This document shows positions 27,201 to 35,579 of a DNA stretch of 64,000 nucleotides, one piece after another (position 1 is the stretch's first letter; every line of letters begins with the position of its first letter). The notes below the pieces were generated by a model. It did not search any database. It had not been told where the DNA came from and was given only the letters and a program-made list of their open reading frames with translations. Location: positions 2,914,001 through 2,978,000 of the forward strand of contig NZ_CP094529.1 in assembly GCF_022811665.1 (NCBI RefSeq), given 5' to 3'. The translations under genes and the position numbers were made by a program. Source of the stretch: Chryseobacterium oryzae. Its GTDB lineage: Bacteria > Bacteroidota > Bacteroidia > Flavobacteriales > Weeksellaceae.

Positions 27201-27230
27201 AAAAAACACAGTATAAAACTGTGATTTTTT
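27201..27230. terminator. Bidirectional intrinsic terminator between converging genes
   Basis: CACAG (27207-27211) pairs with CTGTG (27219-27223). The stem is flanked by an A run on the left (27201-27206) and a T run on the right, so it can act for both the plus-strand GT2 and the minus-strand methyltransferase. The stop of the latter lies at its edge. Confidence 0.7.
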
Positions 27231-28005
27231 ATTCTTTAATAATAACACCCGCATATTTTCCATCAAACTCAATAATATAGGGCTTTCTTTTGTTTTTTTC
27301 GCAGTAATCTTTAAAAGCGGCATTATCACCAATGTCATCACTCATAAAGACACCTCCTTTCTCGAGTTTATCCCAAAGAATGTTGTAAGCCCACATTCTG
27401 CCGTCGTAAGTCTTATCACTATCGTAATGTACAACATTAAAAGAATTTTGATCTTCAAAAATTTTCGGCAAAGATTCTTTATCTGCAAAACGGAATAACT
27501 TCCAATTTTTCTTGTATTTTTCAGGAATTACACATCCTACAAAATCTTCACTCTGATTTTGTAATATATAAGGCATATCCGAACTATATAGAGTGCCATT
27601 TCTTTCGACTAACGAAGCTAATGCTGCAAAAGAAGACCACCCATAAGCAACCCCCGTTTCTATAGAATTTTGAGATTTTACAAATTCATTAATATAATAA
27701 ATAACGCTCAGAGAACCGGCTCCACCCATCTTTACAGGAGTTTTAGACTGCTCTTCCAAAGCTTGTGCAAATTCTGCCGGAAATAGAATTTCAAAAGGAA
27801 CAAATGACAATTTCAAAACATCTTCGATGAATTTTTTTTCGGATATAGCATTAGATTTACACCAAATTTCGGCTTCTTCTTTACCTCTTAATGCGGAAGA
27901 TCTATTGAATAAATTTTTCCAAATTTTACGTCTTAATTCAGGATATAAGTCTGGACGTTTTAAGTAAGCGAAAAAAGTATTTGTTATTTCAGCAATTTTA
28001 GTCAT
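27229..28005 (-). CDS. Class I SAM-dependent methyltransferase (Methyltransferase_24-like)
   Basis: This 258-residue protein has an N-terminal helical part and then the SAM-binding motif I SIETGVAYGWSSFAAL (Glu116-Tyr121). An acidic strand end YSSDMPY and a VVHYDSDKTYDGRMW segment follow, as in methyltransferases acting on sugars or small molecules in glycan loci. The terminal region has GGVFMSDDIGDN, the metal-associated DD pair common in this family. It probably methylates a sugar of the polysaccharide; in other systems such a cap ends the chain and is read by Wzt. It has its own well-formed promoter. Confidence 0.78.
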   Translation of the reverse strand: MTKIAEITNTFFAYLKRPDLYPELRRKIWKNLFNRSSALRGKEEAEIWCKSNAISEKKFIEDVLKLSFVPFEILFPAEFAQALEEQSKTPVKMGGAGSLSVIYYINEFVKSQNSIETGVAYGWSSFAALASLVERNGTLYSSDMPYILQNQSEDFVGCVIPEKYKKNWKLFRFADKESLPKIFEDQNSFNVVHYDSDKTYDGRMWAYNILWDKLEKGGVFMSDDIGDNAAFKDYCEKNKRKPYIIEFDGKYAGVIIKE

Positions 28006-28023
28006 ACATTATGTTTTGATCGA

Positions 28024-28051
28024 CAAAAATACAAAACAATTACTCAAACAA
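28024..28051 (-). promoter_or_regulatory. Promoter of the methyltransferase gene
   Basis: On the minus strand TTG (28051-28049), 17 bases, then TATTTTTG (28031-28024) match the Bacteroidota consensus in sequence and spacing. The start codon follows 18 bases after the -7 box. Confidence 0.65.
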
Positions 28052-28054
28052 TCT

Positions 28055-28062
28055 TATATTTG
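28055..28062 (+). promoter_or_regulatory. Probable -7 box for the GT4 gene at 28096
   Basis: TATATTTG matches TAnnTTTG and lies 33 bases before the ATG, back to back with the methyltransferase promoter. No TTG stands at -33. Confidence 0.45.
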
Positions 28063-28095
28063 TTCTTTTAATGACTAATTTTTTTAATTACACAA

Positions 28096-29247
28096 ATGCC
28101 TCAAAAAATAAAAATTTTATTTTATCACCGCTCCATGGAAATAGGAGGGGTAGAAAAAGTACTTATCAATCAATTAAAGAATATTGACCTAAATATTTTT
28201 GAGGTAACTTTATTACTAAAAACATTTCAGGGAGAAATGAAATCGCAAATTCCCTCTAATATAGATTTGAAATTTCTATCGAAAGGGAAAGAAGACTTCT
28301 CTAGAATAAAACCAATTTATTATCTTCAATTAATCATAAGAAATTTAAAATTAAGATTACTTTCTAAAATACCTTATTTGATAAGGAAGTTCTATTTAAA
28401 AAAAGATTTCGATATTATTGTTGCACCCACTTACTCCAGTTTTGATGATGTTCTTAACAATTTTGATAAGAACTCTAGAAAAGTAGCTTGGTTTCACACC
28501 GATATAAGAGACGGAAAAGATCATGTGAAAAATTTAGTTTTATTAAACAAACTAAAGAAATTCGATTGGGTTGTATTTGGCTCTAATCAAACAAGAGATG
28601 TTATTAAAGATAATTATGACATATCTTATCCAAAAAGCCAAGTGATTTATAACCCTATGGATATTAATGGTACAAGACAAAAGGCAGAAGAATTTGAAGT
28701 AGTTTATAATTCTAGCCCCACATTCGTTTCAGTTGGAAGATTAAATAAGAGAAAAGGTTATCATACCTTAATGCAAGCACATCGAAATTTGCTAAATAAA
28801 GGTATTAATCATACTATTATTATTATTGGCGATGGCGAAGAAAAAAATAATTTAAAAAATAAAATAAAGGAGTTAAATGTTGAAAATTCCTTCATTTTAT
28901 ACGGATCCAAAACAAATCCTTATCCTTATATTAAAGCTGCAGATTTTTATATTTTATCTTCAGATTCAGAATCTTATCCCATGACTATTGGAGAAGTGCT
29001 TATATTGGGAAAACCTATTATAAGTACCAACGTAGGAGGTATTTCAGAAATGATTACCCAACATGAAAATGGCTTATTAATTGAGTATTCTGAAGTTGCT
29101 ATGGAAGATGCTATAAAAACATTTATTTCCGACAAAGACTTTGTAGATAAAATAATTTCAAATAATAAAACAATAGATCAAAAATTCGATAATAAGATTA
29201 TTCATAATCAGATAGAACAAATGTTTAAAGATTTAACCAAGAAATAA
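28096..29247 (+). CDS. GT4 glycosyltransferase
   Basis: This 383-residue GT-B enzyme has GGVEKVLINQL (about 17-27) in the N-terminal domain. The C-terminal donor domain shows SVGRLNKRKGYHTLMQAH, IIIGDGEEKNNL, NPYPYIKAADFYILSSDSESYPMTIGEVLILGKPIISTNVGGISEM. The Glu pair in this last stretch is the EX7E motif of retaining GT4 enzymes. It is a clear paralogue of the GT4 at 30208. It is transcribed divergently from the methyltransferase and opens a short block of four plus-strand genes. Confidence 0.92.
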   Translation: MPQKIKILFYHRSMEIGGVEKVLINQLKNIDLNIFEVTLLLKTFQGEMKSQIPSNIDLKFLSKGKEDFSRIKPIYYLQLIIRNLKLRLLSKIPYLIRKFYLKKDFDIIVAPTYSSFDDVLNNFDKNSRKVAWFHTDIRDGKDHVKNLVLLNKLKKFDWVVFGSNQTRDVIKDNYDISYPKSQVIYNPMDINGTRQKAEEFEVVYNSSPTFVSVGRLNKRKGYHTLMQAHRNLLNKGINHTIIIIGDGEEKNNLKNKIKELNVENSFILYGSKTNPYPYIKAADFYILSSDSESYPMTIGEVLILGKPIISTNVGGISEMITQHENGLLIEYSEVAMEDAIKTFISDKDFVDKIISNNKTIDQKFDNKIIHNQIEQMFKDLTKK

Positions 29248-29285
29248 TCTGATAAAAATCTAAAAGCTCAAAATACAACTATCTG

Positions 29286-30206
29286 ATGAATAATCCTTTA
29301 ATAACAATTTTTTCCCCCACTTACAATGCAGAAAAATTTCTTCCCTATGTATTCGAAACATTAAGAAAGCAAGATTATAAAAATTTTGAATGGTTAGTCG
29401 TAGACGACTGCTCTACAGACAATACAGTTCAATTACTTGAGTCATTCCGAGAAAAAGCAGATTTTCCTATTCGCATTATTCGAAACACAACAAATCAGAT
29501 GATTACAAAAAACATAGAAATTGGTGTAAATAACGCACATGGAGAGTTTTTGTATCTTACAGGTCATGATGATGGATTAACCAACCAATGCCTTTCTACC
29601 TTTGTTAATGACTGGAATAGTATTGATATAAACACACAAGATCATCTTTGTGGTCTTGTCTACCACTGTGAAGATCAAGATGGAAATTTTATTGGAACAG
29701 AATATCCTTACGACTACTGGATTTCTAATGATTTTGAAATGCGCTTTAAATACAAAGTTAAAGGCGAAAAAAGCAGCTTCCATAAAGTTGAATTACTAAA
29801 AAAAATACAATATTCTTACCCTGAAATAGACACATACATTCCTGAGAATTTATTTTGGTTTGAGCTTAGTTATACATATAATTTTATGTATATAAATAAA
29901 GTATTAAGAATTTATTTCCAACATGATACCCACGAAAACATTTCAAAATCCATTGGACCAGGAAAAAAATACATGGCAGGTTTTGCATTTTTCTTTAAAG
30001 AAATCATTAGAAAATACAATTCTGTACTCAGAAAAGATTATTTTAAAATTTGGCTAACATTTCAGTTCAATTATGTCAGATATTCTAGATATAATCTTCA
30101 ATCTTATTCTCATATAATTAGCGAATCTGTTAATAAATTTACAACGATTATTTTGATACCTTTTGCTATTGGTTTTGAAATTCTTAAATTTAGGAGACTA
30201 CTTTAA
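29286..30206 (+). CDS. GT2 glycosyltransferase
   Basis: This 306-residue enzyme has ITIFSPTYNAEKFLPYVFET (6-25), VDDCSTDNTVQLLESF and NAHGEFLYLTGHDDGL as the acidic motif. The rest of the protein is rich in aromatic residues, and its last 30 residues are hydrophobic and basic. It sits between two paralogous GT4 genes, and the next ATG follows after one base. Function is restricted to sugar transfer of unknown specificity. Confidence 0.86.
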   Translation: MNNPLITIFSPTYNAEKFLPYVFETLRKQDYKNFEWLVVDDCSTDNTVQLLESFREKADFPIRIIRNTTNQMITKNIEIGVNNAHGEFLYLTGHDDGLTNQCLSTFVNDWNSIDINTQDHLCGLVYHCEDQDGNFIGTEYPYDYWISNDFEMRFKYKVKGEKSSFHKVELLKKIQYSYPEIDTYIPENLFWFELSYTYNFMYINKVLRIYFQHDTHENISKSIGPGKKYMAGFAFFFKEIIRKYNSVLRKDYFKIWLTFQFNYVRYSRYNLQSYSHIISESVNKFTTIILIPFAIGFEILKFRRLL

Positions 30207-30207
30207 T

Positions 30208-31359
30208 ATGCTTCAAAAAAAGAAAATTCTTATTCGTATTGGTTCTCTTCGCCATGGTGGTGCAGAAAAAGTACTCGTTACTTTTTTGAAGAATCTACCC
30301 AAGGATCAATTCGAAATCGATTTACTTTTAAACCTTTATTCCGGGAAATATTTACAGGAAGTTCCCAACTGGATAAATGTTTTGTACCTCAACAAAGGTG
30401 AAATGATTACCACGAACCGAATTCAGGATATTCCCAAAAAGGCATCTCGCGTTATTTATCAAAATTTACTGAGAAAATTCCCGAATTTACTTTATAAAAG
30501 AAAACTTCAGAACAAAAAATACGATATAGAATTTGCCGCCATCCACGGAATGAGGGACGAAATATTAAATTCTCCTTTGCAGTCGTCCAAAAAAATTGTC
30601 TGGATTCACAATGATCTTTCGGAGGTACGAGGCTATAGTAATGATGAAATTAAAAAGTTTTTTGGCTTTGATAAAATCTTAGTTATTTCTCAAAAAATTG
30701 AAAAACTTTTTCACGATTTGGCAGAAAATATTGTTGAAAAACAAAAAATAGTAAAAATTTACAATCCTTTAGACACACACGAAATCTTAACTGAGGCAGA
30801 GAAACCGGTAATTAATTATACATTTGATAAAAATATTCCCACCTTTATTTCTGTAGGAACTGTTTTTCCACAAAAAGGGTTCGACAGGCTTCTCAATGTT
30901 CATAAAAAACTTTTAGAAGAAGGATTTCAACATAAATTGCTGATTGTAGGGGATGGTTACGATTTTGAAAAAATCAAAAATTTGAAAAATGAATTGGGAG
31001 TTGATGACACAGCCAAACTTTTAGGCTTTACAGAAAACCCTTATCCATATTTTAAAAATGCAGATTTTTACATTCTGAGTTCCCGATATGAAGGATTTCC
31101 TACGGTTTTATTTGAAGCCATTACTCTTCAAAAAAAAATTATCGCAACAGAAGTTTCGGGTGTAAAAGAAATGTTAGACAATGGCAGTTTAGGATTAATC
31201 GTAGACAATTCTGAAAAAGGAATTTACGAGGGAATGAAAAATGCCTTGGTAAACCCTGCTCTTTTCGAGAATTACACCATAAGAATGAAAAGCTACACCA
31301 AGCCATTTACTCTGGAAAAATCCGTAAAAGATATTACAGACGTTCTCAATAAGCTCTGA
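30208..31359 (+). CDS. GT4 glycosyltransferase
   Basis: The ATG at 30208 follows the previous stop by one base and has AGGAG 12 bases upstream, giving 383 residues starting MLQKKKILIRIGSLRHGG. An earlier in-frame TTG lies inside the preceding gene and is unlikely. GT-B features are GGAEKVLVTFLKNLP, SVGTVFPQKGFDRLL, VGDGYDFEKI and NPYPYFKNADFYILSSRYEGFPTVLFEA, with the EX7E motif. It shares length and motifs with the GT4 at 28096 and is likely an old tandem copy with a GT2 gene between. Confidence 0.92.
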   Translation: MLQKKKILIRIGSLRHGGAEKVLVTFLKNLPKDQFEIDLLLNLYSGKYLQEVPNWINVLYLNKGEMITTNRIQDIPKKASRVIYQNLLRKFPNLLYKRKLQNKKYDIEFAAIHGMRDEILNSPLQSSKKIVWIHNDLSEVRGYSNDEIKKFFGFDKILVISQKIEKLFHDLAENIVEKQKIVKIYNPLDTHEILTEAEKPVINYTFDKNIPTFISVGTVFPQKGFDRLLNVHKKLLEEGFQHKLLIVGDGYDFEKIKNLKNELGVDDTAKLLGFTENPYPYFKNADFYILSSRYEGFPTVLFEAITLQKKIIATEVSGVKEMLDNGSLGLIVDNSEKGIYEGMKNALVNPALFENYTIRMKSYTKPFTLEKSVKDITDVLNKL

Positions 31360-31390
31360 TTTTTACCTTAAAGATTTAAATTTGTTTTTT

Positions 31391-31948
31391 ATGACAGATC
31401 ATCACTCAACATTACAGAAAGATTTTTACAGAGAGAGCGGGAAATGGCTTTCAACTCTACAGATGTTAAAAAAAAGCATCAGTCCCAATCTTCATTTTAT
31501 ATATATTTTCAGAAAAACTCAGCAATACAGCAAAACTCCGATTTTAGGATTTTACTGGAGACTTATCCTGAGGCATTTTCAAATTAAATACGGATTTCAA
31601 ATTTATCCTGAAACAGAAATCGGAGAAGGTTTTTACTTAGGACATTGGGGAAGTCTGGTTATTAACCCAAAAGTAAAAATTGGGAAAAACTGCAATATCG
31701 CACAAGGAGTAACAATAGGGCAGCAAAACAGAGGAAACAAAAAAGGCTTCCCAATTATAGGAAACCAAGTCTGGATAGGCCCAAATGCAGTAATTGTGGG
31801 CGGAATAAACATTGGAAACAATGTATTAATCGCTCCGAATGCTTATGTAAATTTCGATGTTCCAAACGATTCTGTTGTGGTGGGAAATCCAGCTCAAATA
31901 TATACTAATCCTAATGCTACAGAAGGATACATTAATAACCTCATCTAA
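31391..31948 (+). CDS. Serine acetyltransferase-like hexapeptide O-acetyltransferase
   Basis: The ATG at 31391 gives 185 residues (MTDHHSTLQKDF). The C-terminal half is a left-handed beta helix with IGEGFYLGHWGSLVINPKVKIGKNCNIAQGVTIG. IGNQVWIGPNAVIVGGINIGNNVLIAPNAYV and VVGNPAQIY follow, the pattern of the SAT-like proteins found in capsule loci (WcaB-like). Its position at the end of the locus suggests O-acetylation of the polysaccharide rather than cysteine synthesis. TAAATTTG at 31377-31384 stands only 6 bases before the ATG; if it is a -7 box the transcript would be nearly leaderless. Confidence 0.85.
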   Translation: MTDHHSTLQKDFYRESGKWLSTLQMLKKSISPNLHFIYIFRKTQQYSKTPILGFYWRLILRHFQIKYGFQIYPETEIGEGFYLGHWGSLVINPKVKIGKNCNIAQGVTIGQQNRGNKKGFPIIGNQVWIGPNAVIVGGINIGNNVLIAPNAYVNFDVPNDSVVVGNPAQIYTNPNATEGYINNLI

Positions 31949-32000
31949 ATTTTTCAGTATTAAATTTTGTTAAAAACAATTAAAGCTGATTCAAAATTAA

Positions 32001-32008
32001 TATATTTG
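32001..32008 (+). promoter_or_regulatory. Probable -7 box of the carbonic-anhydrase promoter
   Basis: TATATTTG matches TAnnTTTG in the gap after the polysaccharide locus, 71 bases before the carbonic anhydrase ATG. A TTTTG lies 31 bases upstream, too far for a standard -33 box. Confidence 0.4.
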
Positions 32009-32079
32009 TATGATTATTGATTTAATCTATCAACTTCCCGAAGTTATTAAACTAAATGAATAATTCTAAAATTTAAACT

Positions 32080-32748
32080 ATGACATCTTCTTACGACCAT
32101 ATTTTTGAAAATAACAAAAAATGGGTAGAATCTAAGATTGCAGATAACCCTAAGTTTTTCGAGGAGCTTGCAAAAACTCAAAATCCTGAATATCTTTATA
32201 TAGGATGTTCAGATAGTAGAGCAACTGCTGAAGAGCTGATGGGAGCTAAGCCAGGAGAAGTTTTCGTTCATAGGAACATTGCCAATGTGGTAAATACTTT
32301 AGATATGAGCTCTACTGCTGTCATTCAGTATGCGGTGGAACATTTAAAAGTAAATCACATAGTGGTTTGTGGACATTACAACTGTGGCGGTGTAAAAGCT
32401 GCTATGACTTCTCAGGATTTAGGACTTCTTAATCCGTGGCTCCGAAACATCCGTGATGTGTACAGATTACATCAGGAAGAACTTGATTCTATAGAAGATG
32501 AAGGAAAACGTTATGATAAACTGGTAGAACTTAACGTTCAGGAGCAGTGTATTAACGTCATTAAAATGGCTTGTGTTCAGGAAAGATATATCCTTGAGGA
32601 GTATCCCGTTGTTCATGGTTGGGTTTTCGATCTCAGAAGCGGGAAAATTATCGATTTGAAGATTAATTTTGAAGAAATATTAAAAGACATCCAAAAAATA
32701 TACAACCTAACGGGATCCGATTGGGTAATGAGCCGAAAGACAAAATAA
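32080..32748 (+). CDS. can: Beta-carbonic anhydrase
   Basis: This 222-residue cytoplasmic zinc enzyme interconverts CO2 and bicarbonate. Zinc ligands and the activating dyad are all visible: Cys43, Asp45 and Arg47 in IGCSDSR, and His99 and Cys102 in GHYNCGG. Length and the C-terminal VHGWVFDLRSGKI are those of the Can/CynT group. It is the first gene of a small inorganic-carbon block, followed after 19 bases by a small exported protein, then a SulP transporter and a second beta-carbonic anhydrase. Confidence 0.96.
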   Translation: MTSSYDHIFENNKKWVESKIADNPKFFEELAKTQNPEYLYIGCSDSRATAEELMGAKPGEVFVHRNIANVVNTLDMSSTAVIQYAVEHLKVNHIVVCGHYNCGGVKAAMTSQDLGLLNPWLRNIRDVYRLHQEELDSIEDEGKRYDKLVELNVQEQCINVIKMACVQERYILEEYPVVHGWVFDLRSGKIIDLKINFEEILKDIQKIYNLTGSDWVMSRKTK

Positions 32749-32767
32749 TTTGTCTAAAACTAAGTAA

Positions 32768-33070
32768 ATGAAATTCTGGAGTATTGTTACATTACTGTTT
32801 ATGCTAAACTTCACAGCTTTGCCAAGCATTGCTGTTATGGCAGGATGGGAAATTCCCAAAACAAATGTAATGCTTAATGAGGAAGAGCCTCACTCCCAGT
32901 ATTCTTCGCTTTTCACGATGTTTGAAAAAACATTACCTAAGACTTTAAACGTACATGACTTCCTGAAATTTTTCGAAAATGATCTGGAAGAAAAACCCTT
33001 TATACTGATTGATGATGCCTCTCATCTTTCTCCTCTTTTAACGATATTCTCGCCTCCCCCAGAAGCGTAA
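32768..33070 (+). CDS. Small exported protein of unknown function
   Basis: This 100-residue protein has a hydrophobic N-terminus (FWSIVTLLFMLNFTALPSIAV, residues 3-23) that reads as a signal peptide or membrane anchor. An acidic, proline-ending mature part follows with no recognised domain. It lies 19 bases after the carbonic anhydrase gene and 142 bases before the SulP gene on the same strand, so it may be co-expressed with them. I do not recognise the family. The clean start, gene spacing and secretion signal make it a probable gene. Confidence 0.55.
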   Translation: MKFWSIVTLLFMLNFTALPSIAVMAGWEIPKTNVMLNEEEPHSQYSSLFTMFEKTLPKTLNVHDFLKFFENDLEEKPFILIDDASHLSPLLTIFSPPPEA

Positions 33071-33212
33071 TTTTCTTTACATATAATTTTCATCACCTTT
33101 ATTTACAGGTTATGAGGATTATGCATTCCTTAAATTTCCACAATTTAATTTATTTCAGCGGGCTTATAATACCATAAAGTCCGTCGGATTATTTTAGCAT
33201 TTTTCAATCATC

Positions 33213-34808
33213 ATGAAAAAATCAAAATCATTATTTGGAGGGATTAAAGAAAATTTCCCTTCAGGTCTCGTTGTATTTTTAGTTGCACTTCCACTTTGTC
33301 TTGGTATTGCACTTGCTTCGGGAGCACCACCATTATCCGGAATTATTTCCGGGATTATTGGCGGACTTGTTGTTGGGGCAATCAGTAACTCCAATATCTC
33401 AGTTTCGGGACCGGCTGCTGGTCTTACTGCTATTGTTTTAACGGCAATTACAGACCTTGGAGCATTCGAACTCTTTCTATGTGCGGGAATTATCGCTGGA
33501 CTCATACAATTGGTTTTAGGCTTTATACGTGCAGGAAGCATTTCGAACTATTTCCCTAACAATGTTATAGAAGGTATGCTTGCCGGTATCGGAATCATCA
33601 TTATTTTAAAACAGATTCCTCATGCTGTAGGTTTTGACAAAGATTATGAAGGTCATGAATCTATATTCGATAATGTATTAAACTTCAACTACTTTACCGA
33701 ACTTTTGGGAGCAATACAACCTGGAGCAGTGGTAATTACATTAGTATCTATCGGAATTCTTCTAGCGTGGGATCATATAACATTTTTAAAGCGAATGAAA
33801 ATGCTTCCCGGAGCTTTGGTAGCAGTAGCTGTTGGTATTTTACTTAATGAGTTATTCAAATCTACAGGAAGTTCGCTTGCCATTGGTAAAGAGCATTTGG
33901 TTCCTCTTCCGGTTCCAAAATCTCTGGAAGACTTTAAAAACCTCATAACATTACCAGACTTCTCCGGATTTACCAATTCTAAAGTATGGCTTGCCGGTGG
34001 AACTATTGCGGTAGTTGCTTCGGTTGAAACGTTATTATGTATTGAAGCTTCCGATAGGCTGGATGTTCAGAGAAGAATAACCGATACCAACCTGGAACTT
34101 AAAGCACAAGGAATAGGGAATCTGGTAAGCTCATTTATTGGTGGACTTCCGATGACCTCGGTTGTGGTAAGAAGTTCTGCCAACGCCAATGCAGGAGCAA
34201 CGTCTAAAGTATCTGCAATGATTCATGGTGTTTTACTTTTGGTTTGCGTTCTTACAATTCCTTTCCTGCTGAATTTAATTCCTTTAGCTACGCTTGCTGC
34301 GGTATTACTTTTGGTAGGATATAAACTGGCAAAGCCGGCAACTTTCAAACATTTCTGGCATTTAGGAAAGTATCAGTTCATCCCATTTGTAGCAACGGTG
34401 ATTGCTATTGTGGCGACCGATTTACTGAAAGGAGTAGGAATAGGTTTAGCCATCTCTATTTTCTATATTTTACAGGGAAATATGAAACGGGCATACTATT
34501 TAAGCAGGGAAAAGCTGAGCAATGCCAATGGTATTAAAATAAAACTGGCAGAAGAAGTTTCTTTTCTGAACAAGGCAGCTATTAAAAAGACTCTTAAAAA
34601 TATTAAACCTAATTCTAATATTACAATAGACGCAACAGAAACATCTTATATCGCAACAGATGTTTTAGAAATGATTCAGGATTTTGCCAATATCAGAGCT
34701 AAAGAAGATGATATTAACGTGGAACTTTTAGGATTTAAAACATCATACAGAGATTACGAGAGCAACGAAGATTCTCACATCGTAATTACACACAATAAAG
34801 CAATTTAA
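33213..34808 (+). CDS. SulP family anion (bicarbonate/sulfate) transporter with STAS domain
   Basis: This 531-residue protein has ten or more membrane segments from about residue 15 to 420. The SulP signature includes FPSGLVVFLVALPLCLGIALASG, with ISGPAAG-like SVSGPAAGLTAI near 62-73. A cytoplasmic STAS domain follows at about 440-520. SulP members carry sulfate, bicarbonate or other anions. Carbonic anhydrases on both sides (32080 and 34837) argue for bicarbonate uptake. It is separated from the second carbonic anhydrase by 28 bases, so the pair is probably one transcript. Confidence 0.92.
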   Translation: MKKSKSLFGGIKENFPSGLVVFLVALPLCLGIALASGAPPLSGIISGIIGGLVVGAISNSNISVSGPAAGLTAIVLTAITDLGAFELFLCAGIIAGLIQLVLGFIRAGSISNYFPNNVIEGMLAGIGIIIILKQIPHAVGFDKDYEGHESIFDNVLNFNYFTELLGAIQPGAVVITLVSIGILLAWDHITFLKRMKMLPGALVAVAVGILLNELFKSTGSSLAIGKEHLVPLPVPKSLEDFKNLITLPDFSGFTNSKVWLAGGTIAVVASVETLLCIEASDRLDVQRRITDTNLELKAQGIGNLVSSFIGGLPMTSVVVRSSANANAGATSKVSAMIHGVLLLVCVLTIPFLLNLIPLATLAAVLLLVGYKLAKPATFKHFWHLGKYQFIPFVATVIAIVATDLLKGVGIGLAISIFYILQGNMKRAYYLSREKLSNANGIKIKLAEEVSFLNKAAIKKTLKNIKPNSNITIDATETSYIATDVLEMIQDFANIRAKEDDINVELLGFKTSYRDYESNEDSHIVITHNKAI

Positions 34809-34836
34809 TTAATTTCAAAAAAATAAGAATAAAAAT

Positions 34837-35472
34837 ATGAAAGCACATACATCAGAAACCCAATCTACAATTACTCCGGAAAAAGCACTTAATTTTCTTA
34901 AAGAAGGTAATGAAAGATTTGTTAATAATTTAAAAGCTAACAGAGACCTTTTAGGACAGGTAAATGCTACAAGAGAAGGACAGTGGCCTTTTGCTGTTGT
35001 TTTGAGCTGTATCGACAGCCGTACTTCTGCAGAATTGATATTCGACCAAGGGCTGGGAGATATTTTCAGCATCCGAATTGCCGGTAATTTTGTCAATCAG
35101 GATATTTTAGGATCAATGGAATTTGGATGCAACGTTGCAGGCTCTAAGCTTATCGTAGTTTTGGGACACACAAAATGTGGAGCATTAAAGGGAGGACTTG
35201 ATGCTGCCGAAATCGAAAGCATGGGTATGGATAATCTTAACCATCTTATCAGCCATTTCGATCCTATCATCAATAGAATTATTGAAGACGGTGAAGAACG
35301 TTCTTCTAAAAATGCCGAGCTTTTAGAAAAGCTTAATCAGCATAATGTTCTGAATGCCATTCAGGATATCCGCAAGCAGAGTTCAACTCTTAAGAAATTG
35401 GAAACTGAAGGGAAAATAAAAATTGTAGGAGCCAATTATGATGTCGAAACGGGCGTTGTAAACTGGTTATAA
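34837..35472 (+). CDS. Beta-carbonic anhydrase (second copy)
   Basis: This 211-residue protein has Cys58, Asp60 and Arg62 in LSCIDSR and His111 and Cys114 in GHTKCGA, so zinc site and Asp-Arg dyad are complete. It is of a different beta subtype from the one at 32080 (IRIAGNFVNQDILGSMEFG instead of VHRNIANVVNTLDMSS), so not a recent duplicate. No signal peptide is seen. It is coupled to the SulP transporter upstream and followed by a strong terminator, consistent with a carbon-uptake role. Confidence 0.95.
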   Translation: MKAHTSETQSTITPEKALNFLKEGNERFVNNLKANRDLLGQVNATREGQWPFAVVLSCIDSRTSAELIFDQGLGDIFSIRIAGNFVNQDILGSMEFGCNVAGSKLIVVLGHTKCGALKGGLDAAEIESMGMDNLNHLISHFDPIINRIIEDGEERSSKNAELLEKLNQHNVLNAIQDIRKQSSTLKKLETEGKIKIVGANYDVETGVVNWL

Positions 35473-35499
35473 GAGTTTTTATTTAAAACATAAAATTGC

Positions 35500-35535
35500 A
35501 ATAAGTCGGAAATATAATTTCCGACTTATTATTTT
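35500..35535 (+). terminator. Intrinsic terminator of the SulP-carbonic anhydrase unit
   Basis: AATAAGTCGGAAAT (35500-35513) pairs with ATTTCCGACTTATT (35517-35530), a perfect 14-base-pair stem with a 3-base loop followed by ATTTTG. This is the strongest hairpin in the window. Confidence 0.85.
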
Positions 35536-35579
35536 GTAAGAATTTTTTTCTAGATTTACCGTATTAAAGACACAAAACG

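Noticed and set aside
33194..33541. Minus-strand frame of 115 codons over the start of the SulP gene
   Set aside because: It is the complement of the conserved SulP signature region and has no independent evidence.
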